A stretch of 64,000 nucleotides of DNA, taken from assembly GCA_037043015.1 (NCBI GenBank), contig CM073321.1, positions 18,473,001 to 18,537,000 of the forward strand, read 5' to 3'. The translations under genes were made by a program, and so were the position numbers. Positions 35,901-44,433 of the stretch are shown here, piece after piece. The notes beneath the pieces were generated by a model that saw nothing but the letters and a program-made list of their open reading frames with translations, ran no database searches and was not told where the DNA came from. Position 1 is the first letter of the stretch. The number at the start of each line of letters is the position of its first letter. The stretch comes from Bryum argenteum. Lineage: Eukaryota > Streptophyta > Bryopsida > Bryales > Bryaceae.

Positions 35901-36600
35901 TGTTTTTTCTCGTTTCGGGGTGCCACGGGTTTTGGTTAGCGACCGGGGCACCCATTTCCTCAATGACCTCGTTGAGGAACTTACCACGACTTACGGGATT
36001 GATCACCGTAAAACCACCCCTTACCATCCTCAAACCAACGGCCTAGCCGAACGATGTAATCAAACCATCGTGAGGATTTTGAGGAAGACTATCCATGACA
36101 ACAAACGGGATTGGGATACCAAACTCAATGCCGCTTTGTGGGCATATAGGACCACGTTCAAGGTCACCACAAAGCAAACCCCGTTTGCCCTAGTCTATGG
36201 GATAGAGGCGGTTTTACCCATCGAAATCGAAATCCCATCCTTGCGCATAGCAATCGAGGCTAGACTCCCCATTTCGGACTCTATCCACGATCGAGTCCTC
36301 ATGGTTGAAGGGTTGAGCGAGACCCGGCGCCTTAGCGCTCAACATATTGAGACAATGGCTCGGTGCCGCAAGTTGACTTTTGACAAGCTTCATAAGAAGC
36401 GAGTTTTAGCTCCAGGAGACTTAGTCATGCTCCAAGATGCCACAAGGATGGAATTTCCGGGCAAATTCGATGCCATATGGCTAGGCCCATTTGAAGTACG
36501 GGATGTCCGTCCAAACAACACCGTCCAACTCGCGACATTAGATGGCGCCCCTTTCCCCGCTCGCACAAATGCCGAGCGGTGTAAGTTGTACCACATGTGA
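32926..36600 (+). CDS. Gypsy gag-pro-pol, part 2 (protease, RT, RNase H, integrase)
   Basis: 1224 codons are open from the insertion scar to the TGA at 36598-36600, in phase with 21160-23505, for about 2006 residues in all. Aspartic protease: VVDNGSGINVM, DNGSG at 32962-32976. Reverse transcriptase: VCIDYRRLN at about 34180, catalytic FIDDF at 34480-34494 in place of the usual YVDD. RNase H: YCDASAVAVGS with Asp at 34924. Integrase: HHCC zinc finger about 35542-35690 (CHDDICGGH ... CDACQRF), then Asp at 35758, Asp at 35941 and Glu at 36049 (GIDYVGPV, SDRGTHF, GLAERCNQT). There is no chromodomain. All catalytic positions are present. In this allele the chromovirus separates it from its start, so it is not translated as one protein. 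An ATG at 32932 is probably just internal. Confidence 0.9.
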   Translation, partial: SILDRIIPGAVVDNGSGINVMSSITMAKLGLDITGPSPYIVKVADQRPITPLGEIAICHMEAGGEVYPLTFHVLKLEASKAAYPILLGRDWLRRANADEHWSINQSTLQFGPPENRSMVTIESRVPTSLGTLGEVPKTMPSTDGVHVDLIHPALVPGINPIDLGPIRNLGPGLYDWEDDGEFATWLRDHPEDLETPRLQSVNVITTMRVLEEPVGPYPGVTTLVDEVDYEVVYNLEIDGTQSLGFEGLMEEEETLPPPLHFRKTSTNLELGSDLPIYPAVPSDWYHGPTNPVTVPINDCVDVDVSLKGEEPRPIKMGAQLSPEEIERFKGLVLEFRDIFAWSYKDLKGIPPEIAQHTIPLLPGSIPVRQKEPRMNPRLQLVVKAELEKLLEAGFIKPVEITDWVSPMVLVKKKNGKLRVCIDYRRLNKATQKDHFPLPFVNQILDEVAGHELYTFLDGYSGYNQVSIHPDDYHKTAFTTPWGTFIYVVMPFGLCNAPSAFQRVMTSIFFDLLHKSMSVFIDDFSTQTSALEHYAMLRECFVRCRRNRLSLNPAKVYLGVQKGVLLDYVVSKAGKEPDPEMVEVILNLEPPTSVKGVQRALGHFGWYRDIMADYATAAIPLTNLTRKVVKFEWTRECQEGFDALKTKLTSYPCLVPPNWDIPFHVYCDASAVAVGSTLCQPHGPNGKDRPVAFASRQLTAAERNYSTTERECLAMVFSAKKFRHYLLMNPVVFFVDHLALRYMVNKPDLSGRVARWVLLLEELDYTVEYKPGRLHLQADHLSRLSEAMGMVDIEDELPDANLFSITVTPTWDTYIAEFLSTQKLPDHLNANERRKIRVNSRHYAIIANRLYRRGIDGVLRRCVSEPEASRIIVACHDDICGGHFSGRLTAQKILRAGYFWPTMFADAHRHATKCDACQRFARNDLHMAFPLIPSLPLLPFEKWGIDYVGPVHPTSSRQMAYIILAVDYLTKWLEAKAVKVANKKTTALFLFKNVFSRFGVPRVLVSDRGTHFLNDLVEELTTTYGIDHRKTTPYHPQTNGLAERCNQTIVRILRKTIHDNKRDWDTKLNAALWAYRTTFKVTTKQTPFALVYGIEAVLPIEIEIPSLRIAIEARLPISDSIHDRVLMVEGLSETRRLSAQHIETMARCRKLTFDKLHKKRVLAPGDLVMLQDATRMEFPGKFDAIWLGPFEVRDVRPNNTVQLATLDGAPFPARTNAERCKLYHM

Positions 36601-36696
36601 CCGTGCGAGCCCAATGGGTAGCACTTGTCTACGAGCTTCGAGACTCTAGGCCCGTAGCATGTTTCTCCAAAACATGCCCCGCAGATGGCCGACACC
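36601..36696 (+). other. Short 3' untranslated stretch before the 3' LTR
   Basis: Ninety-six bases lie between the pol stop and the LTR. They include a TAGCATGTTT/AAAACATGC hairpin at about 36655-36676. The usual purine tract next to the 3' LTR is weak here (GCAGATGGCCGACACC). Confidence 0.6.
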
Positions 36697-38620
36697 TGTG
36701 AACCCTTGAGATGGTTCACCTCGGCGGGAAAACCCTTCCCGCAAGGTTTTGATTATTTACGCGCGTTATATAATGCTTATTCTTATGTTTTACCCTTTTA
36801 GTTTCAAACTTCGGCATATAGTAGAAAGTCTTGGAGTCCTATCTCGCTAATCCGGACTTGTTAGAATCAAAATCCTCAATGGTTTTAGTTCTAAAAAGTT
36901 AGAAAGAGGAAAAGGGGTTTGAAGACCGGTGGATGAAATGTTGGATGGATGTAGTGGAGTTGGTTTTCTCCCTACCGTTGGGCTAGGGTTGGAGAGAGTG
37001 TGTGTGTCTCTCTCTCCCATGTGTGGGGGAAGAGGGTGTGTGTGTGTGTGTGAAAGTTTTCTTAGGTTGAACTATGCAAAATAGAGTTGGGTGGTCTAAC
37101 ACAAAAAAACTTGCAAGTAGGATGTGTGGATTCGTTGCATGTGGGTGTGAGTGTGGGTAGGTTGGAGGAGAAGATAGAAGGGTTGGAGTTTTCAATTTGG
37201 GAGTGGCTGCCGACTTTGAAGGACGAGATCTCACGATTGACGAAGAATTGGGAGGCGTGCCTTAGAGATCTAGGAGCGTTGTCAAGTTTTCTTTCCAACA
37301 AGACCAAGCTTGCCCTCATTGGAGCAAGGACGAGGGAGAAATCGCAATTCTACCAAAGTACCCTTACTGGTGACGGCAGAGTTGAAGGGTCGGCTTTGAA
37401 GGACGAGATCTCACGATTGGCAAGGAATTGGGGGGCGTGCCTTAGAGATCCAGGAGCATTGTCGAGTTTTCTTTCTAACGGGACCAAGCTCGCCCCCATT
37501 GGAGCAAGGACGAGGGAGAAATCGCAATTCTACCAAAGTACCCTTACTGGTGACGGCAGAGTTGAAGGGTCGGCTTTGAAGGACGAGATCTCACGATTGG
37601 CAAGGAATTGGGGGGCGTGCCTTAGAGATCCAGGAGCATTGTCGAGTTTTCTTTCTAACGGGACCAAGCTCGCCCCCATTGGAGCAAGGACGAGGGAGAA
37701 ATCGTCGTTCTACCAAAGGGACCTTACTGGTGGCAGCAGATTGAGGGAGCCCCCTTCCTCCTTCCTTGTTTGTACTGATTTATGGTTGGTTGTTAGAGTA
37801 CTTAGTAGAAATTTGTGGACCTCTATGTTGAAAATGGCGAAAGTAATTGCCAAAAAATTGATTGTTTGATTGTTGTTTGTGATTTATGTTATCTTATGTG
37901 TGTGATGGTTGTCTATTTGAATGAATAAGCTTGCTAGAATGTTAGACGTGTAATTAGGGGGTACTGTGTTTAAGGGTGGCGCGGAAGCGCTGCCCAAAAT
38001 TTAGGCTGAAATTTATAAATTTAAGTGAAAAAATCGGTAATTTGTCATTAGCGCGGAAGCGCTGCCCGTTTTAAGGGCTGAACCAGTAAACCTTAAGTTA
38101 AAATTTAGGGGATTAGGGTCGAGTGCGGAAGCGCTGCCCAACATTCCCCAATTAAACCTAAATTGTGTTAGGAGTGTTGAATTGTATGCCTAGTGGATTG
38201 TTAGCATTCATATGTGAGTGGGTGCTTAGGATTAAGGTAGAAGGTGTTTAGGTGTGATTTGCAACCTCTTCCAACCCTAATTTGTGTGCTGGACCTCTTG
38301 GTCCACATGCGTTTTGGAGGCCTTGCGTGTTCATTTTCTTCGTTTTGTGCCCACAATTGAGCCCTAGGCCCTTGGTGATCAAATGAGGGCTATTTGAACC
38401 TCCTAGGTATGCTTTGGGGAACTCACTTCACTACGGAAGTTACTTGTTGGAATTAAATTGAGACTTGATTGAATGGTCGTGCTTCTTTGTTGACTTCAAA
38501 TTAGAAATTGTATGCATGAATGAAGTTTAGTGTCCATTGCTTGGAAGGTCGTATTGCTTGCACCCCACCCCACGGCCCACTTGTGAGTTAGAAACCGGAA
38601 CACCGGGATTTAACCTCACA
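36697..38620 (+). repeat. 3' LTR of the large gypsy element
   Basis: Near-identical to 16976-18898, including the 180-bp repeat (37214-37753) and three GCGGAAGCGCTGCCC boxes (about 37980, 38051 and 38124). Here the first box is intact while in the 5' LTR it is changed. Followed directly by the CTTAG duplication. Confidence 0.92.
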
Positions 38621-38625
38621 CTTAG

Positions 38626-39441
38626 GAATCTCAAAACACCTACTTTTGCATTTCAATTGTTATAATCAGCCCTATGTGTGCACATATGCACCCCAAATGC
38701 TAGATTCGGCCATTTCAACTCCAAGTGCACTCAAGTAAACATTACAACAAACACTCCTAAGCTCAAAACACTCTAAACAATAGATTTGAGAGCCCTTAAT
38801 GCAAAGAAGCACCTACAATGTCCAAGGAGGACTCAAACAACAAGCATACAATCTAACAAGCGTTTGAGTCACCTCCAACACTTCCAAATTGCTTCTATTG
38901 CTTCCAATCCTCCTTCAAAATGGTTGCAAACACCTCCAAATGACTCCAAATGCACCTCCAAATCTCCAAGAGACTCCAAGTAGTGCAAATGAGCCCTACA
39001 TGTGCATGCAACACCTCCTGGACCTCTCCAAGTACTCAAACTCAACCTCACTACAAGAGTAGTGGGCCCATAACCTATTGAGATTCAATAGAGGGAGAAA
39101 GAGAATACAACACACTCAAAGCTTACAAGTAGTAGAGCAAAAAATGTTTGAATGAGATACACACTCATTCTAAGCACTTACTTATATATCCAAGTGAATG
39201 CACTAGGTGCTACAACAAAGATAAGGTTTGAGTGATCAAGATCACTCTACAAATGATAGACCACTAGAGGACCTTCTCTCTCTACATTTGATAAGGCTCT
39301 AGTGGTCCATCCTTCTCTACACACGATAAGGCTTTTGTGGACAAGCCTTCTCCATATAAGACTCTATTCATACAACCCTCTCCACATACTCTAATCAACT
39401 CTAGTTATCTTTAGTAACTACGAGCAATCTCATCTTCAACA
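38626..39441 (-). repeat. Copia 5' LTR and distal leader
   Basis: The continuation of the copia element beyond the gypsy insertion. On the minus strand the LTR starts TGTTGAAGATGAGATTGCTC at 39441. The first 155 bp reappear inverted at 40197-40352. Non-coding; the LTR/leader border is not resolved. Confidence 0.65.
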
Positions 39442-40352
39442 GTACTGGGGGGTAGGGGCGGGTATCGGGGGGGTAGGGGCGGGTATCGGGGGGTAGGAGC
39501 GGGTATCGGGGGGTAGGAGCGGGTATCGGGGGGTAGGGGCGGGTACCACGGGGGGTAGGGCAGGTACCACGGGGGGTAGGGCGGGTACCACGGGGGGGGG
39601 GCAGGGTGGAGAGGGTAAGGGGGAGTGAGGGGGGTGAGGAAGGTGAGGGGGGGTGATGGGGAGGGGGGGTGAGGTTGAGGGGGGGGGGTGGAGAGGGGAG
39701 GAGAAGAAAAGAAAGAGTGGAGTGGGAAGAAAGGGAATGCATAGTCAATCTAATCATAGAAAACTCAAACATTCCCCTACTATATCCGAGAAGTCCAAAT
39801 CCCGGCTTTAGTGAGGAATGTTTTGACTTCATTACCTTAAAAATACCCGTCATTTTGGAAGAAGGAGCCAATGGGATGTACGAGATGCCAAGGGGGATGT
39901 ACGACAAAACGGACGTACGAGTTGTCCTGGACGGACGGGCGTGCTCACCCACATTGATTGTAGAGGATGTGTAATTTTTTCATGGAAAAGAAACTTTGCA
40001 GTAAAAAATCACGTAGGATGTCACGTGTAAGTCCATCGTGGCGCCGGGGCGGGTGAAATTGTGCCAGGGCGGGAAAACTTCTATAAAGGCGGGTGAACCC
40101 TCTCCACCCTACCCCCCCGTGGTACCTGCCCTACCGCCCGTGGTACCCGCCCCTACCCCCCCCCCCTCCCCGATACCCGCCCCTACCCTCCAGTACTGTT
40201 GAAGATTAAATTGCTTGTAGTTACTAAAGATAACTAGAGTTGATTAGAGTATGTGGAGAGGGCTGGATGAATAGAGTCTTATATGGAGAAGGCTTGTCCA
40301 CAAGAGCCTTATCGTGTGTAGAGAAGGATGGACGACTAGAGCCTTATCAAAT
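39286..40352. repeat. Inverted duplication of the copia LTR end and minisatellite
   Basis: 39286-39445 (from ACATTTGATAAGGCTCTAG to CAACAGTACTGG) is mirrored at 40190-40352 (CCAGTACTGTTGAAGATTAA to CTTATCAAATGT). On both sides the LTR start TGTTGAAGA directly abuts AGTACTGG or CCAGTACT and then the minisatellite. The two arms would pair as a large hairpin with about 740 bp between them. Confidence 0.8.
39446..39690. repeat. G-rich minisatellite, ~20-bp units
   Basis: Units such as GGGGTAGGGGCGGGTATCGG repeat about eight times, then degrade into GGGG/GAGG-rich sequence to 39690. Closely spaced G-runs could form G-quadruplexes on the plus strand. The complementary C-rich form is at 40105-40190. 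Confidence 0.85.
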
Positions 40353-41080
40353 GTACAAATAAATTTATCATCCTAATCGTTTAATCATATATTTGATTTT
40401 ACAATCAAAATTTATATTAAGACTAAAAAATATACTGGTGGGTGGTATTATAGTTATTTCATTCTTCTTGGAATAACATTTTATTTTATTTTTAAATTAA
40501 TAAAACGCGGCACTCCCCTTACCCCCCCTTACCGGCTCCTCTATCCCACCTACCCCCTCTTACCCCCTCCCCTAGCCCCCTCCTACCGCTCCTCCTACCC
40601 TCCCTTACTCCCGTACCCTCCCCTTCCCTCGGCCCCAACCCCCCTCTCCCCTCCCTGACCCCCCTCCCCGCCCTGACCCCCCCCCCCCGCGCTAACCCCC
40701 CCTCCCTCCCCTCTTCTTCCGGCCCCTGCCCTCCTTCCCTTTGCCCCCTTGTGCCCCTCACCCGCCCCGCACCTCAGTCACCCGCCCCCCTTCCCCCCTT
40801 ACACGCCCCGCCACCAATGTCACCCGCCTCCTCTAAAGTTCACCCGCCCCCTCTTAAGTTCACCCGCCCCCTCTTAAGTTCACCTGCCCTAATAGAAGAT
40901 TTCCCGCCCTGGCACAATTTCACCTGCCTCGACGCCACGATGGACTTACACGTGACATCCTACGTGACTTTTTACTGCAAAGTTTCTTTCCCATGAAAAA
41001 ATTACACATCCTCTACAATCAATGTGGGTGAGCACGCCCGTCCGTCCATGACAACTCGTACGTCCGTTTTGTCCGCCCGA
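39905..41080. mobile_element. Element with ~190-bp inverted ends around C-rich repeats
   Basis: 39905-40095 and 40880-41080 are inverted copies with only scattered mismatches (shared words ACAAAACGGACGTACGAGTT, GGATGTCACGTGTAAGTCCA). Between them lie a C-rich minisatellite, the inverted copia LTR end, about 150 bp of AT-rich DNA, and a 370-bp C-rich tract. No transposase is present. It may be a foldback or non-autonomous DNA element, or the result of a palindromic rearrangement. Confidence 0.6.
40505..40878. repeat. C-rich tract with CACCCGCC repeats
   Basis: Almost pure C/T with runs of up to ten C, ending in three near-identical units around AAGTTCACCCGCCCCCTCTT. Strong quadruplex potential on the minus strand. 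The Gly/Arg-rich minus frame across it is a composition effect. Confidence 0.8.
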
Positions 41081-41114
41081 TTACCTCAACACGCCCGATA
41101 TGACAACCTTGACC

Positions 41115-41554
41115 CAAATACTCGTTCCATGGAGATCCTGTGAAGTACAAGGACAACAATATCAACCGGTTAGTGAACCCGGACTTGCCCTCCCCTGATC
41201 TGTTCGGTCCTATTATCAGCTCCTATTCCTGCCCGGGTTCTTTCTACCTGGGCAGAGAACGGGTTTGGTATTATTTAACCTCTGTATACACCTCAGAGGG
41301 GTTTTCCCGGATTTGAATAGGTGGGGGATTAGACCACCCCTTCTTGTTGATTATCGTGACCGGAATTGTCAATGGACTCTTTATCTCTCTTCTCTCTCTT
41401 GTCTAGGTACTTTCCTTACACTACCCTTCGCGTCCAGGCCATGAGGTCCGTGCGCATGTTACCAAGGGGTGTCCGGTTCTCCTATTACCCGGCTTACAAC
41501 AACTTGCTGTCCACGACGGGACGTACCCGGTTTCCGGACGCGGAAGTGGTGTAG
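41115..41554 (+). other. Exon-like sequence, unrecognised protein
   Basis: A 66-codon open stretch ends at a TGA at about 41312 and reads as plausible protein (VNPDLPSPDLFGP ... FYLGRERVWYYLT). A second piece, 41406-41554, follows a strong polypyrimidine tract ending TTGTCTAG (YFPYTTLRVQAM ... RTRFPDAEVV, stop at 41552). Together they look like two exons of a gene fragment, but the donor site is unclear and the first piece ends in a stop. I do not recognise the family. It could instead be a retrotransposon leader. Confidence 0.3.
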
Positions 41555-41865
41555 TTAGTCTGAGGTTCACCTCTGGCGACTACCAAGCGGCCTCCTACCC
41601 TGGTTGTCAGCAGTCGGGGGAACTCAACTGGGCTGGTCCCGGGAGTTGGTTAGGCGACCGAAATCCCTTCCTGGTCGCTGTTATTCCGGAAAGCTACTTA
41701 CAGCGGACGAGACTCTCTCTCCGGCGCGAGGTGCCGTTCACCAGCAAAACTCCTCACTCGGCTTCTCTTCTTCTCCCCTCTCTTCTCTGCTTGACCACAG
41801 AACCGATACTACGCTTGCCCAGACAGCAACGGACTTCTGCACTATCCGCCGGGAAACCCAACGAT

Positions 41866-41910
41866 GTGAGCGGTGAGCGGTGAGCGGTGAGCGGTGAACG
41901 GTGAGCGGTA
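41866..41910. repeat. 7-bp tandem repeat GAGCGGT
   Basis: Six copies of GAGCGGT, one of them GAACGGT. A simple sequence repeat just left of the solo LTR. Confidence 0.85.
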
Positions 41911-42048
41911 AAGTTTGACGGTAAGAACAATGAAATTTAAAAGTTAATGGCCTTATTACCATGGAATGGGTGGTTCTGAAATTTTGAAATGGTTATTTTT
42001 AGGCATAAAAGTACCAAAGATTGTAGATATAGGTCCTTTACTCCTTTA

Positions 42049-43599
42049 TGTGAATCGCCGAAACGGTTCACGCTTGATTGAAACACTATATATAAGCATT
42101 AGACTAATATTTTTATGTTCAAAACACCCAATGGGGACATTTAGGCTAATTCCTTCGGGTTCTGGAATTTCTATGATAATTGGAGGGGTCTTCCTTAAAT
42201 GGCCCGGTGGTTGTTTATTCTATCCTAAATTAGTAATATTAACTTGCGTCTAGGTTTCAAGTCATGTTTTTGGGTTATGTTTATTACTTTATCATTATTC
42301 ATAAATGCTCAAGATTCCTCCTAGTTAATAAACTAGGGAATTAGTAAACCATGCGGATGAAATGCTGGATGAACAAGTTTCATCCGGCTGAACCGGATGA
42401 AATTCTACCACATCCAAGTGCACGACTAGGGAGAGGAAGGAGAGTTAGGGTTAGAAGTTGGTGTGTGGAGAGGTGTGTGTGTGTGGAAGGTTTTGGGGGA
42501 GATCTAAGATCTAGATCTTGTTTTTGGGAGGGCCGTTTTTGAATCTTCTTGCTTGTGGTTTTTGTAGCAATCGGTTTTAGATCTAGTTTGATGTGCATGT
42601 TTTGTTGGAAAGAGGTTGTTGGTGAGGGAGAACCCTAGGGGTTTGGAAAGAGGAATGTGTGTGTGTTCTTAGGTAGGTAGAAGGGTCAAGGACGGAGGCG
42701 TGGTGGCAGTTGGAGCGAAGGAGGGTCGGCTGTAGCAGCAGATTCAAAGGCCGACTTTGAAGGGCGACAACTCGAGATCTACGAAGATTGGAGGGACAAA
42801 CCTTATTGATTCGGAAGCATCTCCAAGCCCTCTTTCTAGCAATACTAGGCTCGCCCTCAGCGGATCAAGGACGGAGGCGTGGTGGCAGTTGGAGCGAAGG
42901 AGGGTCGGCTGTAGCGGCAGATTCAAAGGCCGACTTTGAAGGGTGACAACTCAAGATCTACAAAGATTGGAGGGACAAACCTTATTGATTCGGAAGCGTC
43001 TCCAAGCCCTCTTTCCAGCAATACTAGGCTCGCCCTCAGCGGATCAAGGACGAAGGCATGGTGGCAGTTGGAGCGAAGGAGGGTCCAGCAGTGGTCGGAG
43101 ACAACGTGAAGGGAGCCTATCTTTCTCAATTCCTTGATATTTGTGTTTTTTGCAATTGGTTTGGTTGTGTGGTTAGACATAATAGAGATTGTGAACTTTA
43201 TCCTAAAAAATGGCAATTTCATTGCCCAAAAATTGGTTGTGATGATTTAAATTGTGTTGCATGCTCTTGTCTTTGGTGTTGGCCTTGGATTGGAATGGTT
43301 GTGCTTCGCTTGCCTTGTTGATTTAGATGATTGAATGGTAGAGTACACTAAGAGTAAGGGTAGTGCGGAAGCGCTGCCCAAATTCTATGCTGAATTTACA
43401 AATTTAGGTTAAAATTTAGGGAATTTGGGACCAAGCGCGGAAGCGCAGCCCGATTTAATTTCAGACTTAAAAATTTAGGTTGAGAAGATTTGCTAAGTGT
43501 TGCTAGGGTGTCCATTGCTTGGAAGGATTGTTTTGTTTGCACCCACCCCCACGGCCCACTTGTGAGTTTGAAATCGGAACACCGGGATTTAACCTCACA
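42049..43599 (+). mobile_element. Solo LTR of the large gypsy family, older copy
   Basis: Starts TGTGAATCGCCGAAACGGTT and ends GGGATTTAACCTCACA, flanked by CTTTA (42044-42048 and 43600-43604). It shares the 3' third with the LTRs at 16976 and 36697 (GGAACACCGGGATTTAACCT), two GCGGAAGCGC boxes (43363 and 43435), and a tandem array of about 184 bp at 42690-43090 laid out like the 180-bp array. The 5' half is strongly diverged, so this is a different subfamily or an old insertion. Confidence 0.85.
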
Positions 43600-43604
43600 C
43601 TTTA

Positions 43605-44433
43605 TCCATTTCTTTTATTGGTATTGAGGTCTTACAATATTTCATAAATAATCCACATTTGCAAGTTTAAATAAAAGTCAATTAAATTCACGGTGACATC
43701 ATCATGTGTAACCCATAAAATAAAAATATATACTAGCCGCGTTCACTCACAAATACAAAATCTGAACCCCAATTTAAGAAGGCCCTGTAGGGCATCAATA
43801 AATTTATTTTACCAATTCTAAAATTTGGAGACTAATTAGGGCTGACGTCATCAATTTCTCATTACACTTGTCAGAATTATATGTAAATGCTTTGGTTTAT
43901 ATACTCTGAAGTTTATAACTACAAGTCGTCTTTCCGTGTCTCCTTATAAGGTGTACCGAAAGACATTCACGTGGCATTGTAGTGGTCTGTGTTTGATTCT
44001 CTTCGGCCTCGTTTGAGTGTTGCATTGCGTCTTAAAGCAGCTATCCAGAGCTATACAAAGACTGGACTAGAGCTCTTACCAACATTGGCAAGATTCAATC
44101 ACTCCAATAGAAAATAAATGAATGTTCTGAAACTTTTAGTTTGCATTGAGTTTAAAACTTAAACATTTAGATAAATTAAATTAAGAAATTATTAAACGTT
44201 CATGATTAGTAACTAAAACGTTATTCATAAATATAAAAACGTATAATAAAATCACATGTATGACCAATGCCGTAGGGCCACTACAGATTAATAACCCTAC
44301 GTAGTCCAAACCAAACCAGGAAAATAAAAACACCTAGGATGTTGATGGTGAACCACCATCAAAGTGTTGGTCACACTGATCAGCCTCATCGTCTATAAAC
44401 ACGAGCACTCTTGAGCTAAAGCGTCGACGTCTA
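43605..44433. other. AT-rich spacer, nothing recognised
   Basis: About 0.8 kb without a plausible open frame or repeat. It borders the 3' end of the minus-strand gene remnant at 44434. Confidence 0.5.

Larger units (their letters stand above)
16976..38620 (+). mobile_element. Full-length Ty3/gypsy (non-chromovirus) retrotransposon with nested insertions, 21.6 kb
   Basis: Two LTRs of 1923 and 1924 bp (16976-18898, 36697-38620), each TGTGAACCC...AACCTCACA, are flanked by the 5-bp duplication CTTAG. Between them lie a 2.26-kb leader and one gag-pro-pol frame, split by a 9.4-kb chromovirus. Without that insertion the element would be about 12.2 kb. The LTRs differ at only a handful of positions (one GT unit near 17320; a few bases around 18235-18273), so insertion was recent. 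The integrase has no chromodomain, and the primer site resembles a tRNA-Asp site. This fits the OTA (Athila/Tat-like) side of gypsy, but I cannot name the lineage. Confidence 0.92.
13430..39441 (-). mobile_element. Ty1/copia retrotransposon remnant, split by a gypsy insertion
   Basis: Minus-strand copia sequence runs from a 5' LTR that starts TGTTGAAGATGAGATTGC at 39441, through leader, gag, protease and integrase, to a truncation near 13440. The reverse transcriptase, RNase H and 3' LTR are missing. A 21.6-kb gypsy element (16976-38620) interrupts it, with CTTAG on both sides (16971-16975 and 38621-38625), so 38621-39441 and 13430-16975 were once contiguous. I could not find a convincing primer binding site or the exact LTR end. 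Confidence 0.75.

Noticed and set aside
40519..40761. Gly/Arg-rich minus-strand protein
   Set aside because: A pure effect of the C-rich tract.
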